A DNA stretch of 64,000 bases from Bradyrhizobium sp. 149 (GTDB lineage: Bacteria; Pseudomonadota; Alphaproteobacteria; Rhizobiales; Xanthobacteraceae): NCBI RefSeq assembly GCF_023073915.1, contig NZ_JADPKK010000022.1:1798001-1862000 (forward strand), in the 5' to 3' direction. A program made the position numbers and the translations under genes. Position 1 is the stretch's first letter; every line of letters begins with the position of its first letter. Below are positions 47,885 to 57,122 of the stretch, one piece after another. The notes under the pieces are model-generated. The model ran no database searches. It saw only the letters and a list, made by a program, of their open reading frames with translations, and was not told the origin of the DNA.

Positions 47885-48913
47885 ATGGCTCTGGCGCGCG
47901 GCCGCCGCGGCGATACCTCTTTCAACTATTGGCCGGGCTTCGTCGACGCGCTGTCGACGCTGGTGCTGTCGATCGTATTCCTGCTGTCGGTCTTCCTGGT
48001 CGTGCAATTCTTCCTGTCGCAGGAGGTCACCGGCAAGGACAAGGCGCTGGAGCAGCTCAACGCCAAGATCGCGCAGCTCAACGAGCTGCTGTCGCTGGAA
48101 AAGCTCGGCAAGCTCACGCTCGACGACCAGGTCTCGTCGCTGAAAGCCGGCCTCGCCTCGGCCGAGAGCGAGCGCGACCGCATCAAGGGCCTCTATGAGG
48201 GGCTCGCGGCCGCCGGCAATGACGCGCAAGGCAAGTCCTCCGAGCTCGGCAAGGCGCTGGAGTCGGAGAAGGCGGTTTCGGGGCGGGCGCTGGCGCAGAT
48301 CGAGGTGCTGAACCAGCAGATTAGCGCGCTCAGACGGCAATTGGCGGCGCTGGAAGAAGCGCTCGACGCTAGCGAGAAGCGCGACAAGGAATCGCAAAAT
48401 CGGATTGCCGACCTGGGGTCTCGCCTGAACGTCGCCCTGGCGCAGCGCGTGCAGGAATTGTCGCGCTATCGCTCGGAATTCTTCGGCCGCCTGCGCGCCA
48501 TCCTCGGCAACCGCCCCGACATCCGCATCGTCGGCGACCGCTTCGTGTTCCAGTCCGAAGTGTTCTTCGACACCGGACAGGCGGTGCTGTTGCCTGAGGG
48601 CCGCGCCGAGCTCGACACCCTGGCGGCCGCGCTGATCGAGCTCGACAAGAAGATCCCGAACGAGATCGCCTGGGTGCTGCGCGTCGACGGCCACACCGAC
48701 GTGCGTCCCGTGAACGGGCCGATCTTCAAGTCGAACTGGGACCTCTCGGCCGCCCGCGCCATCTCCGTGGTGCAATATCTGATCTCGCTCGGCGTGCCCG
48801 CCCAGCGCCTCGTCGCCGCCGGCTTCGGCGAATTCCAGCCGCTCGACGCCGCCAACACCGAGGAAGCCTACAAGCGCAACCGCCGCATCGAGCTGAAGCT
48901 GACGGAGCGGTAG
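47885..48913 (+). CDS. MotB/OmpA-type peptidoglycan-binding partner of the MotA-like protein
   Basis: A 342-residue protein. A single TM at about 17-44 begins YWPGFVDALSTLVLSIVFLL, with Asp21 placed like the proton-carrying Asp of MotB. A coiled coil runs from about 50 to 185 (KALEQLNAKIAQLNELLSLE and onward). The OmpA domain at 215-340 has LRVDGHTDVRP and RAISVVQYLI, the peptidoglycan-binding signature. The long coiled coil is unlike classical MotB. Confidence 0.88.
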   Translation: MALARGRRGDTSFNYWPGFVDALSTLVLSIVFLLSVFLVVQFFLSQEVTGKDKALEQLNAKIAQLNELLSLEKLGKLTLDDQVSSLKAGLASAESERDRIKGLYEGLAAAGNDAQGKSSELGKALESEKAVSGRALAQIEVLNQQISALRRQLAALEEALDASEKRDKESQNRIADLGSRLNVALAQRVQELSRYRSEFFGRLRAILGNRPDIRIVGDRFVFQSEVFFDTGQAVLLPEGRAELDTLAAALIELDKKIPNEIAWVLRVDGHTDVRPVNGPIFKSNWDLSAARAISVVQYLISLGVPAQRLVAAGFGEFQPLDAANTEEAYKRNRRIELKLTER

Positions 48914-48943
48914 TGGTGAGGGTCGCGCGATACTCGCACCACC

Positions 48944-49070
48944 GTCATGGCCCGGCTCGTCCCGGCCATCCACGTTCTTCAGGCCACGCTGGGAGAAAGG
49001 CGTGGATGCCCGGGCATAGGCGAGCGGAAGCGACGCCGTCCTTCGGACGGCTAAGCCCGGGCATGACGGC
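48944..49070. repeat. Palindromic repeat (GTCATGGCCC... family)
   Basis: GTCATGGCCCGGCTCGTCCC at the start and AAGCCCGGGCATGACGGC at the end face each other, with GGCGTGGATGCCCGGGCAT inside. The same family appears at 62678-62767. It fills the space between the OmpA-type gene and the acetyltransferase gene. Confidence 0.65.
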
Positions 49071-49079
49071 CTTCGTACA

Positions 49080-49526
49080 ATGAGCGCCCTGCTGCTCCGC
49101 CCCTATCGACCCGAGGACGAGGCCGCCTCGATCGACCTCTGGCATCGCACCTGGCAGCAGGCCTATCCGCAGATCGACTTCGCCGCCCGCCTGGAATGGT
49201 GGCGCGAGCGCTGGCGCAAGGATCTGGTGCCGAAGGCCTCCATCGTGGTGGCGGAGCAGGACGGCGCCCTCACCGGCTTCGTCACCATCGACGGCGACGG
49301 CTATCTCGACCAGCTCGTGGTCGATCCCGCGCACTGGGGCACGGACGCGGCGCGGCTGCTGGTGGATGAGGCCAAGCGCCTGTCCCCGACGGGCGTGACG
49401 CTGCTCGTCAACAAGGACAACACCCGCGCCATCCGCTTCTACGAGCGCAGCGGCTTTGTCCATGCCGGCGACGAGGTCAATCCGACCTCGGGCCGGCCGG
49501 TGCTGAAGATGGCATGGCCCGTTTGA
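49080..49526 (+). CDS. GNAT-family N-acetyltransferase
   Basis: A 148-residue single-domain acetyltransferase. The start LLLRPYRPEDEAASIDLW is the usual GNAT strand-helix, and the acetyl-CoA region is weak in the centre (LVVDPAHWGTDAARLLVDEA) but ends in the typical NTRAIRFYERSGF. The acceptor is unknown. It lies immediately after a repeat element. Confidence 0.85.
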   Translation: MSALLLRPYRPEDEAASIDLWHRTWQQAYPQIDFAARLEWWRERWRKDLVPKASIVVAEQDGALTGFVTIDGDGYLDQLVVDPAHWGTDAARLLVDEAKRLSPTGVTLLVNKDNTRAIRFYERSGFVHAGDEVNPTSGRPVLKMAWPV

Positions 49527-49618
49527 TTCTGGCGGGCGTGACGCCCGTCACGCCGGGATCCCAGGACGTCACCTATTCGTTGTGCCCGGAAGTTGCGCTG
49601 GCAGGCGGATGGAGATGA

Positions 49619-49843
49619 ATGATGAAACTGAGCGATCTGGCCAAGGGGTCTTCGGTCCTGCTCGGCGTCATCGTCGCCGGTTATGTCTCGACCACCTATG
49701 TCGACCAGCGCTTCACCACGCCGGTCAAGACGACGAGCGCGCCGACGAACGGCCCCGCGCCATCGGCCTGCGTCGGAGAGGACGGAAGCTGGAAGAACTG
49801 GCCGTGGCCGAACGTGCCGGCGCTCTCGCCGAAGTGCAAATAA
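49619..49843 (+). CDS. Small membrane-anchored or exported hypothetical protein
   Basis: A 74-residue protein. Residues 12-24 are hydrophobic (VLLGVIVAGYVST), followed by a Pro/Thr-rich linker and two cysteines near the C-terminus (ACVGEDGSWKNWPWPN). I do not recognise the family. Start codons at 49619 and 49622 are adjacent. Coding is plausible but not certain. Confidence 0.55.
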   Translation: MMKLSDLAKGSSVLLGVIVAGYVSTTYVDQRFTTPVKTTSAPTNGPAPSACVGEDGSWKNWPWPNVPALSPKCK

Positions 49844-49856
49844 TCTCGCGCTCCAA

Positions 49857-49955
49857 AACTAAAACGGCGAAAACAACCCCATGCACAGTAGCCGGTGAGA
49901 GCGAAATCAACGGCTTACGCGGGCAGCAAAGCGGTTTGACCCGACGCCGCGGGGA
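49857..49955. repeat. Dispersed repeat, copy B (28-base identical core at 49868-49895)
   Basis: The core is identical to 26870-26897 and has the same partly conserved AATCAA-x-GGCTTA-x-GC flank, then TTTGACCCGAC. It sits directly after the small exported protein gene. The presence of two copies 23 kb apart in unrelated contexts marks it as a dispersed element. Confidence 0.65.
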
Positions 49956-50038
49956 CTATCCAACGAATGGGCGGCATCAAAAGGACGGACAAATACAGCT
50001 GGTCATATTCGTGCTCCCGCCGCGCCTCACGGGGGTGT

Positions 50039-50470
50039 TCATTGCGCACGCTCGATACGCACAGTGACGGGTCCAGGTCGATCAAAGATCGAAGCATCAC
50101 CAACCGTTTGTCCAAGGATGATGATGCCGGGCTGCGGGACTTGGCCGTCTCTGTAGTAGATAACAAAGTGATCCGAAGTCCAAAGCCCGAGCGTCCCCTT
50201 TGAGAAATGCGTTTGCCGCGCGACCTCGTTTAAAGGCGAAGGCAGATTACCGGTCTTTTCCTGGCGCAGATGATCACGCATTTGGATTGTGACCGGCAAC
50301 ATGCGGAGGAGCGATCTGGCCGCGTCGTTGTCGCCCAATTCGGCAGCCATCTCGCCCCATTCAGAGGAAATTCGGATGCGTTCCTGTGCCATGAGTGTTC
50401 CTGTCAGTCCGAGGACGAAGATGATCGCCGCCAATATTTTCACGGGCATATGGGGTGTTCTTGGGATCAT
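50039..50470 (-). CDS. Exported cyclophilin-like-fold protein
   Basis: A 143-residue protein with a signal peptide (VKILAAIIFVLGLTGTLMAQ). The mature part has IRISSEWGEMAAELGDNDAA, then FSKGTLGLWTSDHFVIYYRDG and PGIIILGQTVGD, which match the bacterial cyclophilin-like domain of unknown activity (not the eukaryotic prolyl isomerase). The ATG at 50470 has GGAG at a good distance. It is encoded after the molybdoenzyme genes on the other side of a repeat. Confidence 0.72.
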   Translation of the reverse strand: MIPRTPHMPVKILAAIIFVLGLTGTLMAQERIRISSEWGEMAAELGDNDAARSLLRMLPVTIQMRDHLRQEKTGNLPSPLNEVARQTHFSKGTLGLWTSDHFVIYYRDGQVPQPGIIILGQTVGDASIFDRPGPVTVRIERAQ

Positions 50471-50535
50471 CGACCGCTTCTCCGCTCGGTTCGCGTTTCT
50501 CTAGCAGGCCAGACGGTGCGTTCATGGATGCCCGG

Positions 50536-52746
50536 TCACGTTACATCTGGCAATGCGGCAAGGAACTTGTCCAAGGTGACAGGATACTCACGGACCCGCA
50601 CGCCGGTTGCGTTGTAGATGGCGTTGGCCACCGCGGCCGCGACACCGGTCAGGCCTAGTTCGCCGAGACCCTTCGCCTGCAACGGAGACATCGTCGGATC
50701 CAATTCGTCGATAAAGATAACGTCCAGGTGTGGAACATCCGCATGGACTGGCACCTCGTAGCCGGCAAGATCATGATTCACAAAGAAGCCGAAACGGGTG
50801 TCGACGACCATCTCCTCCATCAGTGCGGCGCCTATCCCCATCGTCATGCCGCCGATCACCTGACTGCGGGCCGTCTTGGGATTGAGAATGCGGCCAGCCG
50901 CGCAAACCGCAAGCATGCGCCTGACCCGGATCTCGCCGGTGAAGGAATCGACTGCCACCTCGGCGAAATGTGCACCGAAAGTCTGCTGTGCAAACCGCTT
51001 CGCCAGGTCGCCGTATTCCATGAAGTCCTCGACGATGATATCGCCTGACTGTGCGGCCGCCCCGAGCGGCACCGCGCGGTTGCCGGACCGCACCTCCCCG
51101 TCTGCGAACACGAGATCCACCGAGTTGAAGCCGAGCTTTTGCGCGACAGCTTCGCGCAATTTGGCGCACGCCGCGTAGACTCCCGCGGTGACCGACGGCG
51201 CGCCCTGCTGACCGCCCGACCCGGGCGTCTCTGGAAACGTGGAATCGCCGAGCTTGGCGACGACCTTGTCGATCGACACGCCCATCATTTCGGCGGCTGT
51301 CTGCGCGACGATCGTGTAGCTGCCGGTGCCGATGTCGGTCATGTCCGTTTCCACCGTCACAACGCCGCCGCTGTCGAGCCGCACACGTGCGCCTGACTTG
51401 CTGATCGGCGCCCCTCGGATCGCCGCCGCCATTCCCATGCCGACGAACCAACGGCCATCGCGCACCTTTCCGGGCGTAGCGTTTCGGTTACTCCAGCCGA
51501 ATTGACCCGCTCCGGTCTCCAGGCACTCGACAAAGCGACGCGAGGAGAATGGTCGTTCGGGCTTCTCGGGGTCCACTTGGGTGTCGTTGAGGATCCGGAG
51601 GCGGACCGGGTCCATTTCCAGCTTCTCCGCCATTTCGTCCATCGCGATCTCGAGCGCCATCATGCCGGGTGCTTCGCCCGGTGCTCGCATCGCGTTTCCT
51701 TCAGCCAGATCTAGTACAGCCAGACGTACACGGGTCATTCGGTTGGCGCCGGCGTAAAGCGCCCGAGTCGACAGTGTCGTCGGTTCAGTCCGACCACCTC
51801 GCAGATTGCCCGAGAGGCTTTCGTGGCCGATCGCGATGATCTTGCCGTCCAAATTTGCGCCAATCTGAATACGCTGGATGGTCGCCGGACGATGGATCAG
51901 ATTGTTGAACATCAAGGGCCGCTGGAGTGCCAGCTTGACGGGCCTGCGGGCTGCGCGGGCTCCCAGCGCTGCCATGACAAGGTCGGACTGAGCCGTACCC
52001 TTCCCGCCAAATCCGCCGCCGATATACGGTGATATGAGCCTGACGTTTTCCTTTGGAATGCCCAAGGTCTTGGCTAGGTCGCGTGTGCCCCAGTTCATCT
52101 GCTGGATCGATGTCCAGCAGGTCAGCTTGTCACCCTCCCATATCGCCATTGTCGCGTGCGGCTCCATCATGGCGTGCGCCTGGTCGGGCGTCGTGTAGGT
52201 CTCGTCGAGCTTGACCGCGGAAGCAGCGAAAGCACCAGCGAAGTCCCCGACTGCTGTTTCGGTGGGCCCACCATATGGGCCCTGCTTGGCAACCGGCGCC
52301 GTCCGCTTCTGAGCTTCGAGATCGAACGAACCGTCGCTCTTGAGATAGTCTATACGGACGAGAGAGGCGGCCGACCGTGCTTGCTCGAAGGTTTCGGCGA
52401 CCACCAAGGCCGCGACTTGATGGTAGTGATCGACTTCCGGGCCGGCCAGAAAGCGCTGAGTATAGAATTCGCCCTTTGCGAGCGGTCCTGCGTTCTCATG
52501 GCTAATGACGGCGATGACACCTTGGGCCGCCTTTGCTCGGGCGATGTCGATGGACTTGATCCGCCCCTTGGGAATCGCTGCACCAACGACATAGCCGTAC
52601 GCGGGGTCACTTGGGACACTATGATGCTCATACGCGTAAGTAGCAGCGCCTGTCGTTTTAAGGCGTCCTTCGACCCGGTCGTGCGGTTTACCGACGACCC
52701 TGAGCCGATCGATCGGGTTCGGGGTTGCAGGCGTGTCGAACTTCAT
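50536..52746 (-). CDS. Molybdenum-binding aldehyde oxidoreductase subunit, PaoC-like (second copy)
   Basis: A 736-residue xanthine dehydrogenase-family large subunit. The cofactor region YIGGGFGGKGTAQSD, MRAPGEAPGMMALEIAMDEM and the catalytic base Glu696 in GLGELGLTG (equivalent to Glu692 of E. coli PaoC) are present. It lacks its own FAD and 2Fe-2S genes and lies 298 bases downstream of an SDR gene. It is similar throughout to the product encoded at 53953-56172, so the two are paralogues. It may share the PaoAB subunits (inference). Confidence 0.9.
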   Translation of the reverse strand: MKFDTPATPNPIDRLRVVGKPHDRVEGRLKTTGAATYAYEHHSVPSDPAYGYVVGAAIPKGRIKSIDIARAKAAQGVIAVISHENAGPLAKGEFYTQRFLAGPEVDHYHQVAALVVAETFEQARSAASLVRIDYLKSDGSFDLEAQKRTAPVAKQGPYGGPTETAVGDFAGAFAASAVKLDETYTTPDQAHAMMEPHATMAIWEGDKLTCWTSIQQMNWGTRDLAKTLGIPKENVRLISPYIGGGFGGKGTAQSDLVMAALGARAARRPVKLALQRPLMFNNLIHRPATIQRIQIGANLDGKIIAIGHESLSGNLRGGRTEPTTLSTRALYAGANRMTRVRLAVLDLAEGNAMRAPGEAPGMMALEIAMDEMAEKLEMDPVRLRILNDTQVDPEKPERPFSSRRFVECLETGAGQFGWSNRNATPGKVRDGRWFVGMGMAAAIRGAPISKSGARVRLDSGGVVTVETDMTDIGTGSYTIVAQTAAEMMGVSIDKVVAKLGDSTFPETPGSGGQQGAPSVTAGVYAACAKLREAVAQKLGFNSVDLVFADGEVRSGNRAVPLGAAAQSGDIIVEDFMEYGDLAKRFAQQTFGAHFAEVAVDSFTGEIRVRRMLAVCAAGRILNPKTARSQVIGGMTMGIGAALMEEMVVDTRFGFFVNHDLAGYEVPVHADVPHLDVIFIDELDPTMSPLQAKGLGELGLTGVAAAVANAIYNATGVRVREYPVTLDKFLAALPDVT

Positions 52747-53043
52747 GGCTCATCCTTTCACTTCACGACCGCTAGATGCCAGCATTGAACGCCTGCTGCC
52801 CTGCTCAGCAGCTGACGGAGCTCACACGTAAGGCACGCCCGGCGCGAGGATGCTCACGTCATCGGCTCGTTCGGGCATTTTTCGGCGTCGCTTCGCCTGC
52901 ATCGCGAGGGGAAATCCGAAGGCCAGCATCGCCGGATGGCATGTCTATCTCCGATGTCGAGAACGTCCCGGATCGACCGGCAACCAAGCGGGCCTCATTG
53001 ACGATGTTGAGACGGAGGAGACCCGTCTTTTGGACCGCTCTCG
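52747..53043. other. Spacer between the SDR gene and the second paoC copy
   Basis: About 300 bases. No recognisable gene, repeat or hairpin. It may contain the promoter of the second paoC copy. Confidence 0.3.
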
Positions 53044-53811
53044 TTACGCTATCTGACCGCCGTCGACGACCATTGCGTGCCCCACGACAAATGCCGCCGC
53101 GTCTGAGCACAGCCAGACGACGGCAGCGGCGATTTCCTCGGGTTTTCCCATCCGGCCGACAGGCTCCTGTGCGATCACGCGTTGCCTTCCCTCTGGTGTG
53201 CCCCCGCTGAAGCGTTCCATCATTGGCGTTTCGATGATGCCCGGGCATACGACGTTCACACGAATGTTGGACTTGGCGTAGTCGAGTGCTGCCGCTTTGG
53301 AGAGACCGACGACACCGAATTTCGCCGCACAGTACGCTGCCTGCCCTGCGATGCCCTTGACGCCAGCCCCAGAGGAAATGTTCACGATCGCGCCGCCTCC
53401 CTGCTTCATCATCAAGGCGATCTCGGATCTCATGCACAGGAAAACGCCGCGTAGATCGACTTCGATCAATCGATCCCACCGCTCCACCGTGAGATCGGCC
53501 AACGGCATGATAGCCTGTTCGATGCCGGCATTGTTGAGGGCGTAGTCCAGGCGCCCGAATACTTCGATTGTCTTCTCCAGCGCGGCCCTGACATCTTCCT
53601 CACGGGAGACGTCGCACCTGACGGCAAGTGCCCGTCCACCGGATTGCTCGACGAGCCGAGCTGTTTCTCGATTATTCGTTTCCGACGCATCTGCGACCAC
53701 GACACTGGCGCCTTCACGCGCGAACGCCAGCGCTGCCGCCCTGCCGATGCCCGCACCTGCTCCCGTCACGAAGGCTACCTTTCCGCCAAAATTATCCCTC
53801 ACGTTAGGCAT
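53044..53811 (-). CDS. Short-chain dehydrogenase/reductase
   Basis: A 255-residue classical SDR. Cofactor motif TGAGAGIGRAAA at about residues 15-26, NNAGIEQ, the catalytic Ser in VNISSGAG, and Tyr/Lys in AAYCAAKFG. The start MPNVRDNFGGK has GGAAG upstream. An aspartate after the second strand (VVVADAS) suggests NAD preference. It lies between the two paoC copies on the same strand and may supply or remove an aldehyde substrate (inference). Confidence 0.9.
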   Translation of the reverse strand: MPNVRDNFGGKVAFVTGAGAGIGRAAALAFAREGASVVVADASETNNRETARLVEQSGGRALAVRCDVSREEDVRAALEKTIEVFGRLDYALNNAGIEQAIMPLADLTVERWDRLIEVDLRGVFLCMRSEIALMMKQGGGAIVNISSGAGVKGIAGQAAYCAAKFGVVGLSKAAALDYAKSNIRVNVVCPGIIETPMMERFSGGTPEGRQRVIAQEPVGRMGKPEEIAAAVVWLCSDAAAFVVGHAMVVDGGQIA

Positions 53812-53952
53812 GTCGGCTTCCAACAATCGTGCTGTGGTCGATACGATCCAACGTCGCAGCAGCGTTTGCTGGCGCGACGCTCAGCCATTGGCATTGTAGC
53901 TTCAACCATGTTGATCCAGCGGCAGCATCGGTCGAAGATCGGCAGCGCCCAA

Positions 53953-56172
53953 TCATGATATGGCCGGCAAGCCAATGAGGTGTTTATCCAAGGTGACCGG
54001 GTAATCTCGCACGCGAACGCCGGTCGCATTGTAAACTGCATTGGCGACAGCGGCGGCGACGCCGCAAATTCCGAGTTCGGCAACGCCCTTTGCCTTCATC
54101 GGCGAGACCTTGTCGTCCGCCTCATCCAGGAAGATCACTTCCTGATGCGGTATGTCAGCGTGAACCGGCACTTCATAGCCGGCGAGGTCGTGATTGACGA
54201 AGAATCCCCGGCGCTTGTCGACGGCGAGTTCCTCCATCAACGCGGCACCTACGCCCATGGTCATCGCTCCAATCACCTGGCTCCGTGCGGTCAATGGATT
54301 CAGGATTCGGCCCGCTGCGCAGACCGCGAGCATTCGACGAACGCGAATTTCGCCGGTGAATCCGTCGACAGCCGCCTCGACGAAATGGGAGCCGAAGGTC
54401 GACTGCTGGTAGCTCTTGTCGAGACCTCCCCATTCAATCTTGTCCTCGGCGACGAGCTCGCCGTCGCGGACGGCGTCGATCAGTTTGGCGGAGCGGTTGC
54501 CGGCGAGCACCTGATCGTGGGCGAAGGTCGCCTCCGCCGAGTTGAATCCGAGGCGTTGCGCGACCGCTTCCCGCAGCTTTACGCATGCGGCGTACACGCC
54601 CGACGTCGAACTGTTGGCGCCGAACTGACCTCCCGATCCGGAGGAGACGGGGAACGCGGAATCGCCGAGCCGTACTAGTACTTTTTCAATGTCCACGCCC
54701 ATCATCTCGGCCGCGGTCTGCGCGATGATCGTGTAGCTGCCGGTCCCGATGTCAGTCATGTCTGTTTCGACCGTGACACGACCGTCTTGTCCCAGACGAA
54801 CACGGGCGCCTGAAGGAATGTTCATGTTGTTCCGAAACGCGACCGCCATGCCCATGCCGACCAGCCAGTTGCCGTCCCGCACCGCCCCGGGGGACGGGCT
54901 CCGGCGCTGCCACCCGAACCGCGCGGCGCCTTCGCGCAGACAGCGCACTAGGTTGCGCTGGGAGAACGGACGGTCCCGCTTCTCGGGGTCCACCTGCGTA
55001 TCGTTGCGTACGCGGAGCTCAACGGGATCCATGCCAAGCTTCTCGGCCAGTTCGTCCATGGCGATCTCGAGTCCCATCAACCCCGGCGCTTCGCCAGGGG
55101 CTCGCATCGCATTTCCTTCGGGCAGGTCCAGGACTGCAAGCCGCATCGAGGTGAGACGATTGGCGCCGGCGTAGAGTAGCCGAGTCTGATTGGTCGCCGT
55201 CTCCGGCTGGCCGTCGGGAAGATCGCCTGAGCCGCTTTCATGGGCGATGGCGAGGATGTTTCCGTCCGCGGTGGCTCCGATCCGGATGCGTTGCCGGGTC
55301 GCGGGACGATGTGTCGTGTTGTTGGGGACGAACGGCCGCGGCAGCGCGACTTTGACGGGACGACCAGCCGCTTTTGCTCCCAACGCGGCCATCACCGCAT
55401 CGGAGCGCAGGAACAGCTTGCAGCCGAACCCGCCACCCACGTATGGCGACACGAAGCGGACGTTCTCCTTGGGGATGCCGAGGGTGGTTGCGAGATCCGT
55501 CCTGCCCCAGTCTATCATCTGGTTCGACGTCCACATTGTCAGCTTGTCGCCGTTCCACGCTGCGATCGAAGCGTGAGGCTCCATCATCGAATGGCTCTGG
55601 TCGGGCGTCGTGTAGAGCTCGTCGAGCTTCACCGGCGCTCGAGCGAAGGCCTGCTCGAAGTCGCCGGTCCGACTTTCAGGAGGTCCCTGCTTCTCGGGAC
55701 TGTTCGGGTCCTTCGCAAGGGGCGCAGTCTTCAGCGCCTCTTCGAGATCGAACCTTCCTTCCGACTGCGCGTATTCGACGCGCACCAAGGCGGCTGCCGC
55801 CGTCGCCTGCTCGAAGGTCGTCGCCACCACCACCGCCACCGCCTGGTGGTAGTGGTCGATGTCGGGGCCGCCGAGCAGCTTCGCTGTGTTGTATTTGCCT
55901 TTGCCGAGCTTGCCGGCGTTCTCAGCGATCACGATGGCGATGACTCCGGGCGCGCGCTCCGCCACCGTCAAGTCGATCCTCGCGATGCGGCCCTTGCCGA
56001 TTGCGGAGCCCACAATAACCCCGTAAGCAGGATTGGTCACAACGTCGCGGTGCTCATAAGCGTACGTCGCGCTTCCCGTAGTCTTCAAGGGACCATCGAT
56101 GCGGGGGTGCGCACGTCCCACCAGCCGCATGCGATCGATCGGGTTGGTCTGGGCGGGTGTATCGAACTTCAT
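53953..56172 (-). CDS. paoC: Molybdenum-binding aldehyde oxidoreductase subunit PaoC-like
   Basis: A 739-residue catalytic subunit of a heterotrimeric periplasmic aldehyde oxidoreductase. It has YVGGGFGCKLFLRSD, MRAPGEAPGLMGLEIAMDEL, TDMTDIGTGSYTIIAQTAAE and the catalytic Glu699 in GVAELGICG. It binds molybdopterin cytosine dinucleotide and oxidises aldehydes to acids. The start overlaps the paoB stop by four bases. A maturation gene like E. coli paoD is not seen after it. Confidence 0.92.
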   Translation of the reverse strand: MKFDTPAQTNPIDRMRLVGRAHPRIDGPLKTTGSATYAYEHRDVVTNPAYGVIVGSAIGKGRIARIDLTVAERAPGVIAIVIAENAGKLGKGKYNTAKLLGGPDIDHYHQAVAVVVATTFEQATAAAALVRVEYAQSEGRFDLEEALKTAPLAKDPNSPEKQGPPESRTGDFEQAFARAPVKLDELYTTPDQSHSMMEPHASIAAWNGDKLTMWTSNQMIDWGRTDLATTLGIPKENVRFVSPYVGGGFGCKLFLRSDAVMAALGAKAAGRPVKVALPRPFVPNNTTHRPATRQRIRIGATADGNILAIAHESGSGDLPDGQPETATNQTRLLYAGANRLTSMRLAVLDLPEGNAMRAPGEAPGLMGLEIAMDELAEKLGMDPVELRVRNDTQVDPEKRDRPFSQRNLVRCLREGAARFGWQRRSPSPGAVRDGNWLVGMGMAVAFRNNMNIPSGARVRLGQDGRVTVETDMTDIGTGSYTIIAQTAAEMMGVDIEKVLVRLGDSAFPVSSGSGGQFGANSSTSGVYAACVKLREAVAQRLGFNSAEATFAHDQVLAGNRSAKLIDAVRDGELVAEDKIEWGGLDKSYQQSTFGSHFVEAAVDGFTGEIRVRRMLAVCAAGRILNPLTARSQVIGAMTMGVGAALMEELAVDKRRGFFVNHDLAGYEVPVHADIPHQEVIFLDEADDKVSPMKAKGVAELGICGVAAAVANAVYNATGVRVRDYPVTLDKHLIGLPAIS

Positions 56173-57122
56173 TTCTGCCTCGCTTCGTGCATGACGGCGG
56201 CGACCGTCCGCTCGACGAGCGGCACCTTGAATGCGTTCTCCTTCGTGGGCTTCGCATCGGCAAGCAGCCGGGCGGAGAACGGCTTCGCCCCTACGCGCAG
56301 CTCGGCTTCCGCTTTTTCGATACGCCAGGGTTTGGGCGCCACTCCGCCCACCGCCACACGTCCCGTACCGTCGCGCTGCATTACCGCAGCGACAGAAACC
56401 AGGGCGAAAGCGTAAGACGCACGATCACGGACCTTCTTGTAGAGATGTGTTCCGCCGAGCGGAGGCGGCAGCGTCACCGCGGTGATTAGCTCGCCCGAGG
56501 AAAGCGCTGTCTCGACGTCCGGTGTATCGCCGGGTAGCCGATAGAAATCGGCAATCGGTATCTTCCGCGTCCGTCCAGAGGCGTCGATGATCTCCACCTC
56601 GGCGTCGAGCGCTCGCATGGCGACCGCCATATCGGAGGGATTTGTGGCGATGCACGCCTCGCTCACGCCTATCACGCCCAGTTGGCGGCTGTAGCCCGCG
56701 ATCGCCGCGCAGCCCGACCCGGGGTTTCTCTTGTTGCAGGGTTGGTTGGTGTCGTAAAAGTAGGGACAGCGCGTGCGCTGGAGAAGATTGCCCGCCGTCG
56801 TCGCCTTGTTGCGGAGCTGACCGGAGGCGCCGGCGAGAAGTGCGCGGCTGAGGACGCCGTAGTCTCGCCGGACGCGCATATCGGCGGCGAGAGCGGTGTT
56901 TCTCACCAAGGCGCCGATGCGAAGTCCACCGTCTTCGGTCTTCTCGATCTTGTCGAACTTCAGCCCGTTGACGTCGATGAGGTGCTGCGGCGTTTCGATC
57001 TCGAGCTTCATCAGATCGAGGAGATTGGTGCCGCCGGCGATGAACTTCGCGCCCGGCGTCGCCTGTGCTTTGGCGGCAGCTTCCTGAGCCGAGGTAACGC
57101 GTTCGAAAGTGAATGACCTCAT
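56169..57122 (-). CDS. paoB: Aldehyde oxidoreductase FAD-binding subunit PaoB-like
   Basis: A 317-residue CO dehydrogenase-type FAD subunit. FAD motif FIAGGTNLLDLMKLE and the TTAGNLLQRTRC region. Cysteines at about 119, 129 and 138 (C-x9-C-x8-C) match the additional [4Fe-4S] cluster loop known in E. coli PaoB and uncommon in other xanthine oxidase relatives. It passes electrons from the iron-sulphur subunit side to FAD. It overlaps both neighbours by four bases. Confidence 0.93.
   Translation of the reverse strand: MRSFTFERVTSAQEAAAKAQATPGAKFIAGGTNLLDLMKLEIETPQHLIDVNGLKFDKIEKTEDGGLRIGALVRNTALAADMRVRRDYGVLSRALLAGASGQLRNKATTAGNLLQRTRCPYFYDTNQPCNKRNPGSGCAAIAGYSRQLGVIGVSEACIATNPSDMAVAMRALDAEVEIIDASGRTRKIPIADFYRLPGDTPDVETALSSGELITAVTLPPPLGGTHLYKKVRDRASYAFALVSVAAVMQRDGTGRVAVGGVAPKPWRIEKAEAELRVGAKPFSARLLADAKPTKENAFKVPLVERTVAAVMHEARQK

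Noticed and set aside
46843..48913. Zorya-type anti-phage system (ZorAB)
   Set aside because: The MotA-like protein lacks the long cytoplasmic coiled-coil tail of ZorA and no ZorC, ZorD or ZorE gene follows; the neighbours are an acetyltransferase and small proteins.
47384..48973. Long minus-strand frame opposite the MotA/OmpA pair
   Set aside because: Arginine- and glycine-rich shadow spanning two genuine genes; no domain.
53799..54083. Extra small gene between the SDR gene and paoC
   Set aside because: The frame is mainly antisense or out-of-frame sequence of paoC's 3' end and has no ribosome-binding site.
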